Assembly: GCA_937895345.1 (NCBI GenBank)
Contig: CALAWP010000048.1
Span: forward strand, 1 to 60,953
Origin: an uncultured Paenibacillus sp.
GTDB taxonomy: Bacteria; Bacillota; Bacilli; Paenibacillales; Paenibacillaceae
Direction: 5' to 3'
DNA length: 60,953 nucleotides
Part shown: piece after piece, positions 8,309-17,453 of the stretch
How the letters are laid out: each line of letters starts with the position of its first letter
Numbering within the stretch: the stretch's first letter is position 1
The notes under the pieces: model-generated
The model's database searches: none
What the model was told of the DNA's origin: nothing
Seen by the model: the letters and a program-made list of their open reading frames with translations, nothing else
Program-made: the position numbers and the translations under genes

Positions 8309-8973
8309 AAGTTCATTACGCGACCTTACGGACAGCCCGCCCGGGCCTCGTTTGCTCCTGCAAGTTCATACGCGACCTTACAGCGGCTCAAGCGGGCTTC
8401 ATTTGCTCCTGCAAGTTCATACGCGACCTTACAGCGGCCCAAGCGGGGCTCATTTGCTCCTGCAAGTTCATACGCGACCTTACAGCGGACCGCCCGAACT
8501 TCATTTCCTCCTGCAAGTTCATACGCGACCTTACAGCAGCCCAGGCGGACCTCGTTAACTCCTGCAAGTTCATGCGCGACCTTACAGCAGCCCAGGCGGA
8601 CCTCGTTAACTCCTGCAAGGTTCATACGCGACCTTACAGCGGACCGCCCGGGCCTCGTTTGCTCCTGCAAGTTCATGCGCGACCTTACAGCGGCTCAAGC
8701 GGGCTTCATTTGCTCCTGCAAGTTCATGCGCGACCGTACAGCGGCCCAAGCAGGCCTCATTTGCTCCTGCAAGTTCATACGCGACCTTACAGCGGCTCAA
8801 GCGGGCCTCATTTGCTCCTGCAAGTTCATGCGCGACCTTACAGCGGCCCAAGCGGACCTCATTTGCTCCTGCAAGTTCATGCGCGACCTTACAGCCGCCC
8901 AGGCGGACCTCGTTAACTCCTGCAAGTTCATGCGCGACCGTACAGCGGCCTCATTCGTCCCCCGCTTGCTTCG
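8309..8973. repeat. 51-bp tandem repeat array, about 13 units
   Basis: CAAGTTCAT recurs at 8361, 8412, 8463, 8514, 8565, 8616, 8668, 8719, 8770, 8821, 8872 and 8923, a 51-base period except one 52-base step caused by an inserted G. A degenerate unit precedes the set at about 8309 and another follows it. Each unit contains GCGACCTTACAGC and a variable tail ending TGCTCCTG or AACTCCTG. Tails come in a few types (GGCTCAAGCGGG, GGCCCAAGCGG, GGACCGCCCG, AGCCCAGGCGG) that recur out of order, which suggests unit shuffling. The single-base insertion breaks every frame, arguing against a coding role. Confidence 0.92.
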
Positions 8974-9034
8974 CTAATTTCACGCGCGTACTTGCAGCGG
9001 TTCGCCTCCCGGCCTGTCAAACGCGCCGGCAAAT

Positions 9035-9679
9035 TTACACGCCCGGCTGCTCCTTCACCCGGGCAATTGCCAGCCCGTCATAGCCGGGCAAAATCGTGCT
9101 TTCCAGCCGCGGGTCCGACGCGATGCGCTCGTTGAACGAGCGGACCGCCCGCACCGCCGGCCCCTGTTTAGCCGGGTCCAGCGTCCGGCCGCGCAGAAAT
9201 ACGTTGTCCGCCACGATCAGCGCCCCCGGCTCCGCCAGCTCCAGGGCGTAATCGAGATAGACGGGGTACCCTTCCTTGTCCGCATCGATAAAGAAAAAAT
9301 CGAACGTCCGGCCCTCGGCCTTCAAGGCAGCCAAGCTCTCCTTGGCATCACCCGTCCTATAGGCGACGAACCGCCCCAATCCCGCTTCCTCCACATGGCG
9401 CTGCGCCGTTTCCGCATAACTAGGCAGCAGCTCCAGCGACAGCAGCGAGCCGCCTTCCCGCAGCCCCCTGGCCAGACATATGCCGCTATAGCCGCCAAGC
9501 GCCCCGATTTCCAGCAGCTTGCCGCTTCCCGACAGGCGGACGAGCATCGTCAGCAATCTCCCGTAACCCGCCGCTATCGAGATGTCCGGCATGCCGCTCT
9601 CCTTCAACCCTTCCAGCACCCGCTCCAAATCCCGATCCTTGTCATACAGCGAATCCGCATACCGTTCATAGTCCAACAT
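9035..9679 (-). CDS. O-methyltransferase, class I SAM-dependent (family 3 type)
   Basis: This 214-residue protein has the SAM-binding motif LEIGALGGYSGICLARGL at about residues 56-73, then SLELLPSYAETAQ with the acidic ribose contact, and FDFFFIDADKEGYPVYLDYAL followed by GALIVADNVFLRGR, the metal- and substrate-binding strand of caffeoyl-CoA-type O-methyltransferases. Many bacterial members, such as TrmR (YrrM), modify tRNA; others act on small catechols. No neighbour decides between these. AGGGAGAGG lies upstream of the ATG at 9679. Confidence 0.85.
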   Translation of the reverse strand: MLDYERYADSLYDKDRDLERVLEGLKESGMPDISIAAGYGRLLTMLVRLSGSGKLLEIGALGGYSGICLARGLREGGSLLSLELLPSYAETAQRHVEEAGLGRFVAYRTGDAKESLAALKAEGRTFDFFFIDADKEGYPVYLDYALELAEPGALIVADNVFLRGRTLDPAKQGPAVRAVRSFNERIASDPRLESTILPGYDGLAIARVKEQPGV

Positions 9680-9843
9680 GCGCGCCTCTCCCTTCTATCG
9701 TCGACTTCCATTATTCATTTGTATTTCGGCTTTGCGATGACCTATACTTAATTGTATGTGCTTGCTCCGGCAAAAGACAAGCACGCGCAGACGAAGCCAA
9801 CGTTTGCCGATACGATTTCGGATAGAAATGAGTGTACGCCTTA

Positions 9844-10989
9844 ATGAACAAAATCAACCTGATCGCAACCGCCCCCATGGGGCTCGAAGCCATTGTGGCC
9901 CGCGAACTGAAGGAGCTCGGCTATGCCGACACCCAAACCGAAAACGGACGCGTCCACTTTACCGGCACGGCCGCCGACATTCCCCGGACGAATTTGTGGC
10001 TCCGCTCGGCCGGCCGGATTCTGGTCAATATGGGCCGATTTAAGGCCGAGACGTTCGACGAGCTGTTCGAAGGCGTCAAAGCGCTCGACTGGCCGGACTG
10101 GATTCCGCAGAACGGCGCATTTCCCGTTAACGGGAGGTCCCACAAATCCCGGCTGACAAGCGTTCCCGCCTGCCAGGGCGTCGTCAAAAAGGCGATCGTC
10201 GAAAAAATGAAGGAACGCTACGGCACCGAATGGTTTCCCGAGGACGGCGATCCGTATGTCATAGAAGTGACGCTGCTTCACGATGAAGCTCTTCTTACGA
10301 TCGACACTTCCGGCGCGGGACTTCATCGCAGAGGTTACCGCCGGACGGCGACCGAAGCCCCTCTGCGCGAGACGATGGCGGCGGCGCTGATCCAGCTCAG
10401 CCGCTGGCGTCCCGAGCGTCCGCTGTACGACCCGTTCTGCGGCTCCGGCACGCTGCTGATCGAAGCGGCTATGATCGGCTGGAACATTGCGCCCGGCCTG
10501 CGGCGCAGCTTCGACAGCGAAGGCTGGGCGATTCTCCCGGACAAGCTGTGGGAGCAAGCGCGGGAGGAAGCTTTCGATGCCGTCAAGGACGACGTCCCGC
10601 TTCAAATTGCCGGTTCGGATATCGACCCGCAAGCGATTGAAATTGCCGAGGCCGCCGTCAAGAAAGCCGGCTTCGCCAAAGAGATCAAGCTGAGCGTGCT
10701 GCCCGCCGCCAAAGCGAAGCCGCAGGGCGAATATGGCGTGTTCGTCACCAACCCGCCATACGGCGAGCGGCTGGGCGACGAACGCGAAGCGGAAGCGGCG
10801 CTGCGCCAGTTCGGCCAAACGTCTCTCTATTATCCGACCTGGTCGAAGTTTGTGTTCAGCCCCTCCCGTCAAGTCGAGCACTATTTGGGAGGGCCTGCCG
10901 ACAAAAAAAGGAAGCTGTACAACGGCCGTATCGAATGCCATTTCTATCAATTTTTCGGTCCGCTGCCTCCTCGAGGGGAGCGGAATTAA
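9844..10989 (+). CDS. THUMP-domain class I SAM-dependent RNA methyltransferase (RlmL/YpsC type)
   Basis: The protein of about 381 residues starts MNKINLIATAPMGLEAIVAREL, the N-terminal region of the YpsC/RlmL N-half family, followed by a THUMP-like RNA-binding region. The methyltransferase half has LYDPFCGSGTLLIEAAMIG (SAM binding) and FVTNPPYGERLGDE, the NPPY catalytic motif of N-methyltransferases. It likely makes N2-methylguanosine in 23S rRNA. A GTG at 9832 in the same frame would add four residues; neither start has a strong ribosome binding site. It is followed after three bases by the LTA-synthase-like gene. Confidence 0.88.
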   Translation: MNKINLIATAPMGLEAIVARELKELGYADTQTENGRVHFTGTAADIPRTNLWLRSAGRILVNMGRFKAETFDELFEGVKALDWPDWIPQNGAFPVNGRSHKSRLTSVPACQGVVKKAIVEKMKERYGTEWFPEDGDPYVIEVTLLHDEALLTIDTSGAGLHRRGYRRTATEAPLRETMAAALIQLSRWRPERPLYDPFCGSGTLLIEAAMIGWNIAPGLRRSFDSEGWAILPDKLWEQAREEAFDAVKDDVPLQIAGSDIDPQAIEIAEAAVKKAGFAKEIKLSVLPAAKAKPQGEYGVFVTNPPYGERLGDEREAEAALRQFGQTSLYYPTWSKFVFSPSRQVEHYLGGPADKKRKLYNGRIECHFYQFFGPLPPRGERN

Positions 10990-10992
10990 TCG

Positions 10993-13173
10993 ATGAAACG
11001 CATTCGCGGCGCCGTTCACCTTCTCCGCCGCCCGCTTCGCGCCAGCCTGCATGCGCTGGACCGGCTGCCGGGCGTCGATCTTCTTTTGTTTGCGGCGGCG
11101 CTGTTATGGAAGCTGTATGTATTCAACAAGCTGATATCCGTCCTCTATATGGACATGAACCTGACCGACGCCATTATCGAGACGGGAGCGATCTTGCTGC
11201 TCTCCTTTTGGACGCTGCTCCTCCCCGTCCGCGGCCGCATCGTCGCCCTCATTGCGCTGAACGCCGGCGTCTCGGCGCTCTTGTATGCCGACACGTTATA
11301 TTACCGCTATTTCCAGGATCTCATTTCCGTTCCTGTGCTGCAGCAGCTGGGTCAGGTCGGAGCGCTTACGGGAAGCATCCGCGCCTTGCAATCGGCGGAC
11401 GATTGGAAGCTGTTCGCGGACATGCCCCTCCTCCTCGTCTATGCGGTCTACGTCATCGGATGGGGGCGCAAAGATCTGACCGCAGCCGGCTCTATGCAAC
11501 CGAACAGACTCGGAAAGCTCGGCGGACTCCGTAAACATGACGAACTTGGCGGACTTAACAAACTTGGCAATCTTGGCGGATTCGGCAGACTCGGCAGACA
11601 AGGCGGCCACAGCAACCATGGCGAACTCGGCGGACTCAACAAACTTGGACTTGGCCGCTCTTTGCCTCGCAAAAGCCGTTTTTGGGTTCGCTGCGGCATG
11701 AGCGCGGCCGTCTTTGCGCTCGGCTGCGGTCTTTTTTTCGTCAACCTGAATAAAGCGACCGACACATGGGCCAAAGGATTGTTCGAACGGAATTTTTGGA
11801 ACGTTTCTATCTACAATGTGGCCGGCGGACTCGGCTATCACGGCTACGACCTGTACCGCTACGCCAAGCTGAACTGGTTCGGATCCGTTCAAGTTTCCGC
11901 CGGCATGCGGTCCGAAGCGGAAGCGTGGATCGGGGAGCGCGGAGCGGCCAGGGCCGCTTTGGAGCAAGACGAGTTGTTCGGGGCATACCGGGGCAGCAAC
12001 GTGCTGACGGTTCAGGTAGAAGCGTTGCAAAGCTTTGTGCTCGGCCAATCGATCGGCGGACAAGAAATTACGCCCGTGCTGAACCGATTGCTCGAGGAAA
12101 GCGCCTATTTCGACCGGTTCTACCACCAGACCGCCCAAGGCCGGACGTCCGACGCCGATTTTGCCGCCAATTGCTCGCTGCATCCTTTGAAGAGCGGCTC
12201 GGTCTTTATCCAGTATGGCAGCAAGCCGTTTCGCTGCCTGCCGACGGAGTTGAAGGACAACGGTTATGCCGCCTCCGTCTTTCACGCTTACCAGGGCGGG
12301 TTCTGGAATCGGAACGTCATGTATCGTACCATGAACTACGATCATTTTTTCAGTCTCAAGCATTACCGGATCGATGAACCGATGGGCTGGTCGCTTGGTG
12401 ACAAATCCTTTTACCGTCAGTCGATGGACGTCGTCGCCGATATGCCGCAGCCTTTCTATGCGTTCATGATTTCGCTTACGAGCCACCATCCTTACAAGAT
12501 GCCCGCAAACGAAAACAAGCTGGACCTGGAAGAGCTGGACGGAACGATGCTCGGAGATTATTTGCAATCGATCCATTACGCGGACGCCGCGCTTGGCGAA
12601 TTGATCGAGCGGCTCAAGACGGAACGGTTGTGGGAGCAGACGATCTTCGTCGTCTATGGCGATCACGACAACTCTATTGCGGAATGGGACCATTACGCCC
12701 GGTTTACAGATAAGGCCGGCCGCGAATCGGAGAGAGACGAAATGACCCGGGACGTTCCGCTGATCATCCATTTGCCGGACGGCGCCCTCTCGGGCACGCA
12801 TTCCGTCGTCGGCGGACAAGCGGATATCGCGCCTTCGATTATGCATCTGCTCGGCATTTCGTCCGGGGATTTGCCTATGATCGGCGTCCCGCTCCTTGTC
12901 GGACAGCCTGCGGCTGAAAGCAAATCCGTCGTTTTTCGCGACGGCTCCTGGACGGACGGCAAGCTGAAGTATACAGCGTCCCCGGACGGCATCCATTCCA
13001 ACGGCAAATGCTACTCCGCCGACACCGGCGAGCCGGTCGAGGTTCAGCTATGCGAACCCGGCTCGGCGGAAGCGGAGCGCGAGCTGGCCGTTTCCGATCT
13101 GCTCGTCACGAACGAGTCGTTTCGCCTAAACGGACGCAGCCCGGCAACGGAAGCGATGGCGCCGGCCGAATAA
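10993..13173 (+). CDS. LTA synthase family protein (phosphoglycerol transferase)
   Basis: A 726-residue membrane enzyme with about five N-terminal helices and a large extracellular sulfatase-type domain. QTAQGRTSDADF places the nucleophile at Thr385, as in LtaS, and VYGDHDNSIAEWDHY gives the metal ligands Asp557/His558. The enzyme should transfer glycerol phosphate from phosphatidylglycerol to a lipid-anchored chain. Oddly, residues 169-223, between the fourth and fifth helices, are a Gly/Leu/Lys-rich repeat insert (GGLNKLGNLGGFGRLG), encoded by an internal DNA repeat at 11497-11660; this loop is short in known LtaS proteins. The ATG overlaps no gene but follows the methyltransferase by three bases. 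Confidence 0.88.
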   Translation: MKRIRGAVHLLRRPLRASLHALDRLPGVDLLLFAAALLWKLYVFNKLISVLYMDMNLTDAIIETGAILLLSFWTLLLPVRGRIVALIALNAGVSALLYADTLYYRYFQDLISVPVLQQLGQVGALTGSIRALQSADDWKLFADMPLLLVYAVYVIGWGRKDLTAAGSMQPNRLGKLGGLRKHDELGGLNKLGNLGGFGRLGRQGGHSNHGELGGLNKLGLGRSLPRKSRFWVRCGMSAAVFALGCGLFFVNLNKATDTWAKGLFERNFWNVSIYNVAGGLGYHGYDLYRYAKLNWFGSVQVSAGMRSEAEAWIGERGAARAALEQDELFGAYRGSNVLTVQVEALQSFVLGQSIGGQEITPVLNRLLEESAYFDRFYHQTAQGRTSDADFAANCSLHPLKSGSVFIQYGSKPFRCLPTELKDNGYAASVFHAYQGGFWNRNVMYRTMNYDHFFSLKHYRIDEPMGWSLGDKSFYRQSMDVVADMPQPFYAFMISLTSHHPYKMPANENKLDLEELDGTMLGDYLQSIHYADAALGELIERLKTERLWEQTIFVVYGDHDNSIAEWDHYARFTDKAGRESERDEMTRDVPLIIHLPDGALSGTHSVVGGQADIAPSIMHLLGISSGDLPMIGVPLLVGQPAAESKSVVFRDGSWTDGKLKYTASPDGIHSNGKCYSADTGEPVEVQLCEPGSAEAERELAVSDLLVTNESFRLNGRSPATEAMAPAE
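11497..11660 (+). repeat. In-frame short repeat inside the LTA-synthase-like gene
   Basis: Copies of a GGCGGACTCAACAAACTTGG-like unit and shorter variants are repeated in frame, encoding (L/F)GGL-NKLG, GRLG and GELGGLNKLG. The segment falls in the cytoplasmic loop before the last membrane helix. Confidence 0.75.
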
Positions 13174-13212
13174 GTCAGCCGACAGTTGCTCCGCCTGCGG
13201 CCCTGCCGCGAT

Positions 13213-13440
13213 AAATGCCAGTTTAGACGATTTGTCGGCAAAATAGTGAATCTATCAAGGTTACCGAGAGGATTCGGTACGATATATCGTTCGCAACGGG
13301 GAACATCGTCTTTCGGCAGCGCCGACTTAGACGATATTTCTGCGTCGACTTAGACGATCTTTCGTTCAAAACCGCGAAGTTGACCTTGCTGCTGCGTCGA
13401 CTTAGACGATCTATCGTTCATAACCGCCGATATGGCCGTT
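13213..13440. repeat. Dispersed repeat cluster with TTAGACGAT core
   Basis: The gap between the LTA-synthase-like gene and deoC holds at least four copies of a (C)GACTTAGACGAT core at about 13223, 13323, 13345 and 13397, two of them continuing CTTTCGTTCAAAACCG and CTATCGTTCATAACCG. The reverse complement resembles the 52-bp units at 46.2 kb (GGTTTTGAACGAAA and GACTTAGCCGAT), so both probably belong to one repeat family. No gene was found in this gap. Confidence 0.65.
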
Positions 13441-13573
13441 CTGTAATATGTCCGCGTCGCAGAGCGGCCATGCCGCACCGTTGATCGTCAAGATCGGGGC
13501 GTATTTGGACGCGGACCATCGTTTGCTGAATCATATCCGCCGGCGGAATCCCCCGGTTTCCCTACTTTCAAAA

Positions 13574-13613
13574 AAAAGATCGCCACTAGGCACCCACCCA
13601 GCGGCGATCTTTT
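13574..13613. terminator. Bidirectional Rho-independent terminator downstream of deoC
   Basis: Arms AAAAGATCGCC (13574-13584) and GGCGATCTTTT (13603-13613) form an 11-bp perfect stem with A and T tracts on both sides. It lies 20 bases past the deoC stop on the minus strand. Confidence 0.85.
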
Positions 13614-13633
13614 GCGTTTTTTAATAGCCGTTC

Positions 13634-14326
13634 CTAATACCCTTCATTCTGACCGCCCGTTACCAGCGCGACGCTCGCGCTGGCGCCGATGCGCGTTGCG
13701 CCCGCAGCAATGAGGCGATGGACTGCGTCCAGATCTCTTACGCCGCCGGAAGCCTTGACGCCCATCTCCGGCCCAACGACCCGGCGCATGAGCGCGATAT
13801 CTTCCACGGTTGCTCCGCCCGGCCCGAAGCCCGTCGACGTTTTTACAAAATCGGCGCCGGCCGACTTGGCGATGCGGCAAGCCTCCTCCTTCTCTGCATC
13901 GGTCAGCAAGCCCGTCTCCAGAATGACCTTGACGACGGCGCGTCCTCCGCTTGCCCGCACCACGCCCGCGATATCCTGCTCGGCAGCCTCCCATAGACCG
14001 GACTTGACGGCGCCTACGTTCAGCACCATATCAATTTCGGTTGCGCCGTCGACGATTGCCTGCTCGGTTTCCTCCATCTTGATCAGCGGACTGCTTGCGC
14101 CAAGCGGGAAGCCGATCACGGTCGTCACTCCAACCCCCGAGCCTGCCAGCTGCGATGCCGCCTCGCTCACCCAAAAAGGATTGACGCATACGGTAGCAAA
14201 GCCGTATTGCTTCGCTTCCTCGCACAATCGGATGATCCCTTCGCGGGTGCTGTCCGCTTTCAGCAGCGTATGGTCGAAGTATGCGGCCAGTCCCGCTTCT
14301 TTCGCATTCGATTTCTCTGTTGTCAT
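13634..14326 (-). CDS. deoC: Deoxyribose-phosphate aldolase
   Basis: This 230-residue enzyme cleaves 2-deoxyribose 5-phosphate to glyceraldehyde 3-phosphate and acetaldehyde. Characteristic segments are FDHTLLKADST, TVCVNPFWV, GFPLGASSP, VKVILETGLL with the Schiff-base-region lysine, and ADFVKTSTGFGPGGAT with the catalytic lysine, then GVKASGGVRD. The ATG at 14326 is preceded by GGAGTG that overlaps the end of the regulator gene. It is the last gene of the nucleoside uptake operon and feeds deoxynucleoside sugar into glycolysis. Confidence 0.95.
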   Translation of the reverse strand: MTTEKSNAKEAGLAAYFDHTLLKADSTREGIIRLCEEAKQYGFATVCVNPFWVSEAASQLAGSGVGVTTVIGFPLGASSPLIKMEETEQAIVDGATEIDMVLNVGAVKSGLWEAAEQDIAGVVRASGGRAVVKVILETGLLTDAEKEEACRIAKSAGADFVKTSTGFGPGGATVEDIALMRRVVGPEMGVKASGGVRDLDAVHRLIAAGATRIGASASVALVTGGQNEGY

Positions 14327-14331
14327 CTCTT

Positions 14332-15291
14332 TCACTCCTCTGTCCTTTGCAGCAAATAGTGAGCCGTGCATTGATCAGTAATGAGCACATTCACATATTG
14401 TCCCCGCAGCGCTCCGTAAATGCCTTCCACCTTCTTCGGACCGCCGGCGACCAATATGGACTGCTCCTTCCGCTTGAGTTCCTCAAGCGATATGCCGATC
14501 GTCCGATTATTCAGCTCCGGCGCGCATATATGCCCTTCCGAATTGATATAACGGGAGCAGATATCGCCTGCCGCGCAGCTGTGAATGATCGCCAAATCGT
14601 CTTCCGTAAAATAGTTGGCCTTGATCAGCACCGAGTCCTCGGTTGGCGCGCCGACGGTGACCACGGCAATGTTCGCCGCCTTGCCCAGTTCCAGTATATT
14701 GCGAATATGCCGATCCGATTCGATGGTGCGCTTCACAATCGGATGGTCGACAATCGCCGGAAGCGGTATAAAATAAGGCACGGTATGAAACGCTTTGCCG
14801 AACAAATGGACGATTTCGTAAGCGTACGTGTTCGTCTCGGAATGACTGACGCCTCCGTTCAATTGCACAACCTTTACATTTTTCAAATGTTTGCCTTGCA
14901 GCTTAAGCGCCATTTCGTACAGCGTCGTGCCCCATGTCGTCGCGATCGTGTCGCCGTCCTTGACGGCCTCATGCAAATAATCGGCAGCGGCGGCGCCGAT
15001 ATACTTTTTGACAACGGCGTCCTCATATTGGGGAACGGCTACGATCACCGCTTTTTTCAACCCGAAACGCCGCTCGATGCGCCGGGCGAGATGCTCGTTA
15101 TTTTCCGCAGGATCGATGATTGTAATTTTCACATACCCTTCGTCTCTCGCCAATTGCAAAAATCGGGACACCGTCGGACGGGAAATGCCCAGCTTGCGGG
15201 CCACTTCCTCTTGCGTGTAATTCAGATGATAATACATTTTGGCCGCGTCGATTATTTTAGTCCATTTATGGTCCGCCTTCTCGTCAGCCAT
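14332..15291 (-). CDS. deoR: SorC/DeoR family sugar-binding transcriptional regulator
   Basis: The 319-residue protein has an N-terminal helix-turn-helix (YTQEEVARKLGISRPTVSRFLQLARDEGYV, read in two pieces) and a SorC-type sugar-binding domain with GTTLYEMA, VQLNGGVS and AGGPKKVEGIYGAL. This is the architecture of Bacillus subtilis DeoR, which is relieved by deoxyribose 5-phosphate. Location just ahead of deoC and after the transporter genes fits that role; specificity is inferred. The start at 15291 has GGTGGAG upstream. Its stop is five bases from the deoC start. Confidence 0.88.
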   Translation of the reverse strand: MADEKADHKWTKIIDAAKMYYHLNYTQEEVARKLGISRPTVSRFLQLARDEGYVKITIIDPAENNEHLARRIERRFGLKKAVIVAVPQYEDAVVKKYIGAAAADYLHEAVKDGDTIATTWGTTLYEMALKLQGKHLKNVKVVQLNGGVSHSETNTYAYEIVHLFGKAFHTVPYFIPLPAIVDHPIVKRTIESDRHIRNILELGKAANIAVVTVGAPTEDSVLIKANYFTEDDLAIIHSCAAGDICSRYINSEGHICAPELNNRTIGISLEELKRKEQSILVAGGPKKVEGIYGALRGQYVNVLITDQCTAHYLLQRTEE

Positions 15292-15391
15292 CGCTTGCTC
15301 CACCGCCTTTCCTGAGTCAGGCCATGAATGGCGCATGCCCGAATCGCATGCTTAACCATTCGCCATCCGTTTATGGACGGGACCTGGAACC

Positions 15392-16342
15392 TCACCGCTT
15401 GCCGGAGTCGAACGCCTCGCCGGCCGCTTTCGGCGCACGAGAGGACTTGGAGAACAGCACCAGCGCGATCAACGTAACGACATACGGAAATACCTTCAAC
15501 AGAATCGGCGGCACGACCGCGAGCGACGGAATAACCTGAGACACGTTCGCAATCGTGCTCGCAAAGCCGAAGAACAATGTGGCGGCCAATATGCCGAGCG
15601 GCTTCCATTGCCCGAAGATAAGCGCCGCCAGCGCAAGAAATCCGAGCCCCGCCACACTGCCGCTGGCCTCGCCGGATATCGTCGCGATGTAGATAGAACC
15701 TCCAAGCGCGGACAATCCTCCGGAAATCATAACGCCGATGTAGCGCATCAAGCGAACGTTGATGCCCGCCGCCTCCGCCGCATGCGGATGCTCGCCGCAA
15801 GCCTTCAATCGCAGGCCGAATGCCGTTTTGCCCAAAACAAACGCGCTTAGCAGCACGATGAGCAATACGATCCATGTCGTCATATAGGTCTTGGTGAACA
15901 GCAGCTTGCCGATCACCGGAATGTCCGACAGAATCGGAACGTCGAACGATCTGAGACCTTGCGTTTGAATCTTGCCGCTGCCGGTAATATTTCTGGCCAG
16001 AAACACGGTAAGGGCGGCCGCCAGCATATTAATCGCCGTTCCGCTGATCACCTGATTGGCGCTAAGATTGATGCTTGCGAATGCGTGAAGCAGCGAGAAC
16101 GCCACGCCGGATACGAAGGCGGCTAGCAGACCGATCCAAACCGCTGCGGGGTGATACGGCATGGCCGAATGAATCATGCTGGTGACCAGAGCGCCGGTAA
16201 AGGCGCCGACGACCATTAATCCTTCCAGGCCGATATTGACGACGCCGCTTCGTTCGCTGAACAATCCTCCAAGCCCCGTAATCAGCAGAGGGATCGTATA
16301 CATGACGGCGTACGGAAAAATTTGCTCAATGATGTTCCACAT
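15392..16342 (-). CDS. nupQ: Nucleoside ABC transporter permease (NupQ type)
   Basis: A 316-residue inner-membrane permease with about eight hydrophobic helices. The segments GVVNIGLEGLMVVGAFTGALV, split here for brevity, and GEHPHAAEAAGINV are typical of the BPD_transp_2 family that works with BMP lipoproteins. It overlaps the end of the upstream permease gene by 17 bases and has GGAGGG before its ATG. It should form a heterodimeric channel with the NupP-like protein. Confidence 0.9.
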   Translation of the reverse strand: MWNIIEQIFPYAVMYTIPLLITGLGGLFSERSGVVNIGLEGLMVVGAFTGALVTSMIHSAMPYHPAAVWIGLLAAFVSGVAFSLLHAFASINLSANQVISGTAINMLAAALTVFLARNITGSGKIQTQGLRSFDVPILSDIPVIGKLLFTKTYMTTWIVLLIVLLSAFVLGKTAFGLRLKACGEHPHAAEAAGINVRLMRYIGVMISGGLSALGGSIYIATISGEASGSVAGLGFLALAALIFGQWKPLGILAATLFFGFASTIANVSQVIPSLAVVPPILLKVFPYVVTLIALVLFSKSSRAPKAAGEAFDSGKR

Positions 16343-17453
16343 CGTACAATCCCTCCTTCTTGCCGGACGTTTCGCCCGGAGGCGGAGCCGGCTGCTGTTC
16401 CTCCGGTTTGGATCGTTGCCCTTTTCTGCGTTTGATCAGCCAGGAGACCAGCCGTTCCATCAAGATGCTCGTAGCCGCAAAATAAATAATGATCGCAATG
16501 ATCGAATCCGCAATTTCGGGCGGAACTTCCGTCATGGCGCTCATAAAGCCTTTGCCCGAATAGAGCAGGCCGAAAAATACCGCCGCCAGCATGACGCCGA
16601 TGGGCGCGCTCGCGCCGAGCAAGGCGACGGCGATGCCGTCGAAGCCTTGCGAAGGCAGTACGCCGATCTGCATATTGTTCGCGTTGCCCGCATATTGGGC
16701 CATGCCGCCCAGTCCGCCGAGACCGCCCGAGATGGCCATGGACAATACGATGCTGCGATTCACGGCGATACCCGCATATTCCGCAGTATGCCGGTTGAAG
16801 CCAACCGCCTTCAGCTCGTAGCCGATCGTCGTCTTGTTCATAATAAACGCGACGACAATGACGGCCAATACCGCGATATATAACCCCATATTAATATAGG
16901 AGCCGCCAAACAGCCCCGATATAAACGGGTCCCGGAGCGTCGCCGCGGCAGGCAGAATTTGCGACTCCGTTTCCAGATAAGTCCCTTTGAAATAAGCCGG
17001 AACCGCATAATATACAGTCCAATAAGCGATCCAGTTCATCATGATAGAGGATACGACTTCATGAACATTGTATTTGGCCTTCAAAAATCCGGGTACGACC
17101 GCCCACAGCGCGCCGCCGAGAAATGCGGCCGCAATCATGACGAGCAGCAGAATCGGCCGTGGCGCGTCGAGGTTCAAACCGACAGCCGTGGCGCACAGGC
17201 CGCCAAACAACATTTGTCCCGCTACGCCGATATTGAACAGACCCGTCCGGAAGGCGAAGGCGACGGCTAGTCCGGTAAATATTAACGGAGTTCCCGTCGC
17301 GATGGTGTTGCCGATCCGCTCCGGATTTTTCAGTCCGCCTTCGAACAAGTAACGGTACCCTTCGAACGGATTATGACCCGTTGCCGCCATCAGCACCCCG
17401 CCGGCGAGCAAGCCGAACAGGATGGCAAGCAGCGATACGACAGCGACTCTCAT
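16326..17453 (-). CDS. nupP: Nucleoside ABC transporter permease (NupP type)
   Basis: This 375-residue protein has about ten hydrophobic segments and the family features AFRTGLFNIGVAGQML and VGFNRHTAEYAGIAVNRSIV. The first is the conserved GLFNIGxxGQ motif of the permease family paired with BMP-type lipoproteins. The start ATG overlaps the ATPase stop as ATGA, with GAGGAGG upstream. Its C-terminus is a charged tail (KRRKGQRSKPEEQ). Confidence 0.9.
   Translation of the reverse strand: MRVAVVSLLAILFGLLAGGVLMAATGHNPFEGYRYLFEGGLKNPERIGNTIATGTPLIFTGLAVAFAFRTGLFNIGVAGQMLFGGLCATAVGLNLDAPRPILLLVMIAAAFLGGALWAVVPGFLKAKYNVHEVVSSIMMNWIAYWTVYYAVPAYFKGTYLETESQILPAAATLRDPFISGLFGGSYINMGLYIAVLAVIVVAFIMNKTTIGYELKAVGFNRHTAEYAGIAVNRSIVLSMAISGGLGGLGGMAQYAGNANNMQIGVLPSQGFDGIAVALLGASAPIGVMLAAVFFGLLYSGKGFMSAMTEVPPEIADSIIAIIIYFAATSILMERLVSWLIKRRKGQRSKPEEQQPAPPPGETSGKKEGLYDVEHH

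Noticed and set aside
8326..8916. Repeat proteins in the 51-bp array
   Set aside because: Frames are open on both strands, but one unit has a single-base insertion and no start with a ribosome binding site was found.
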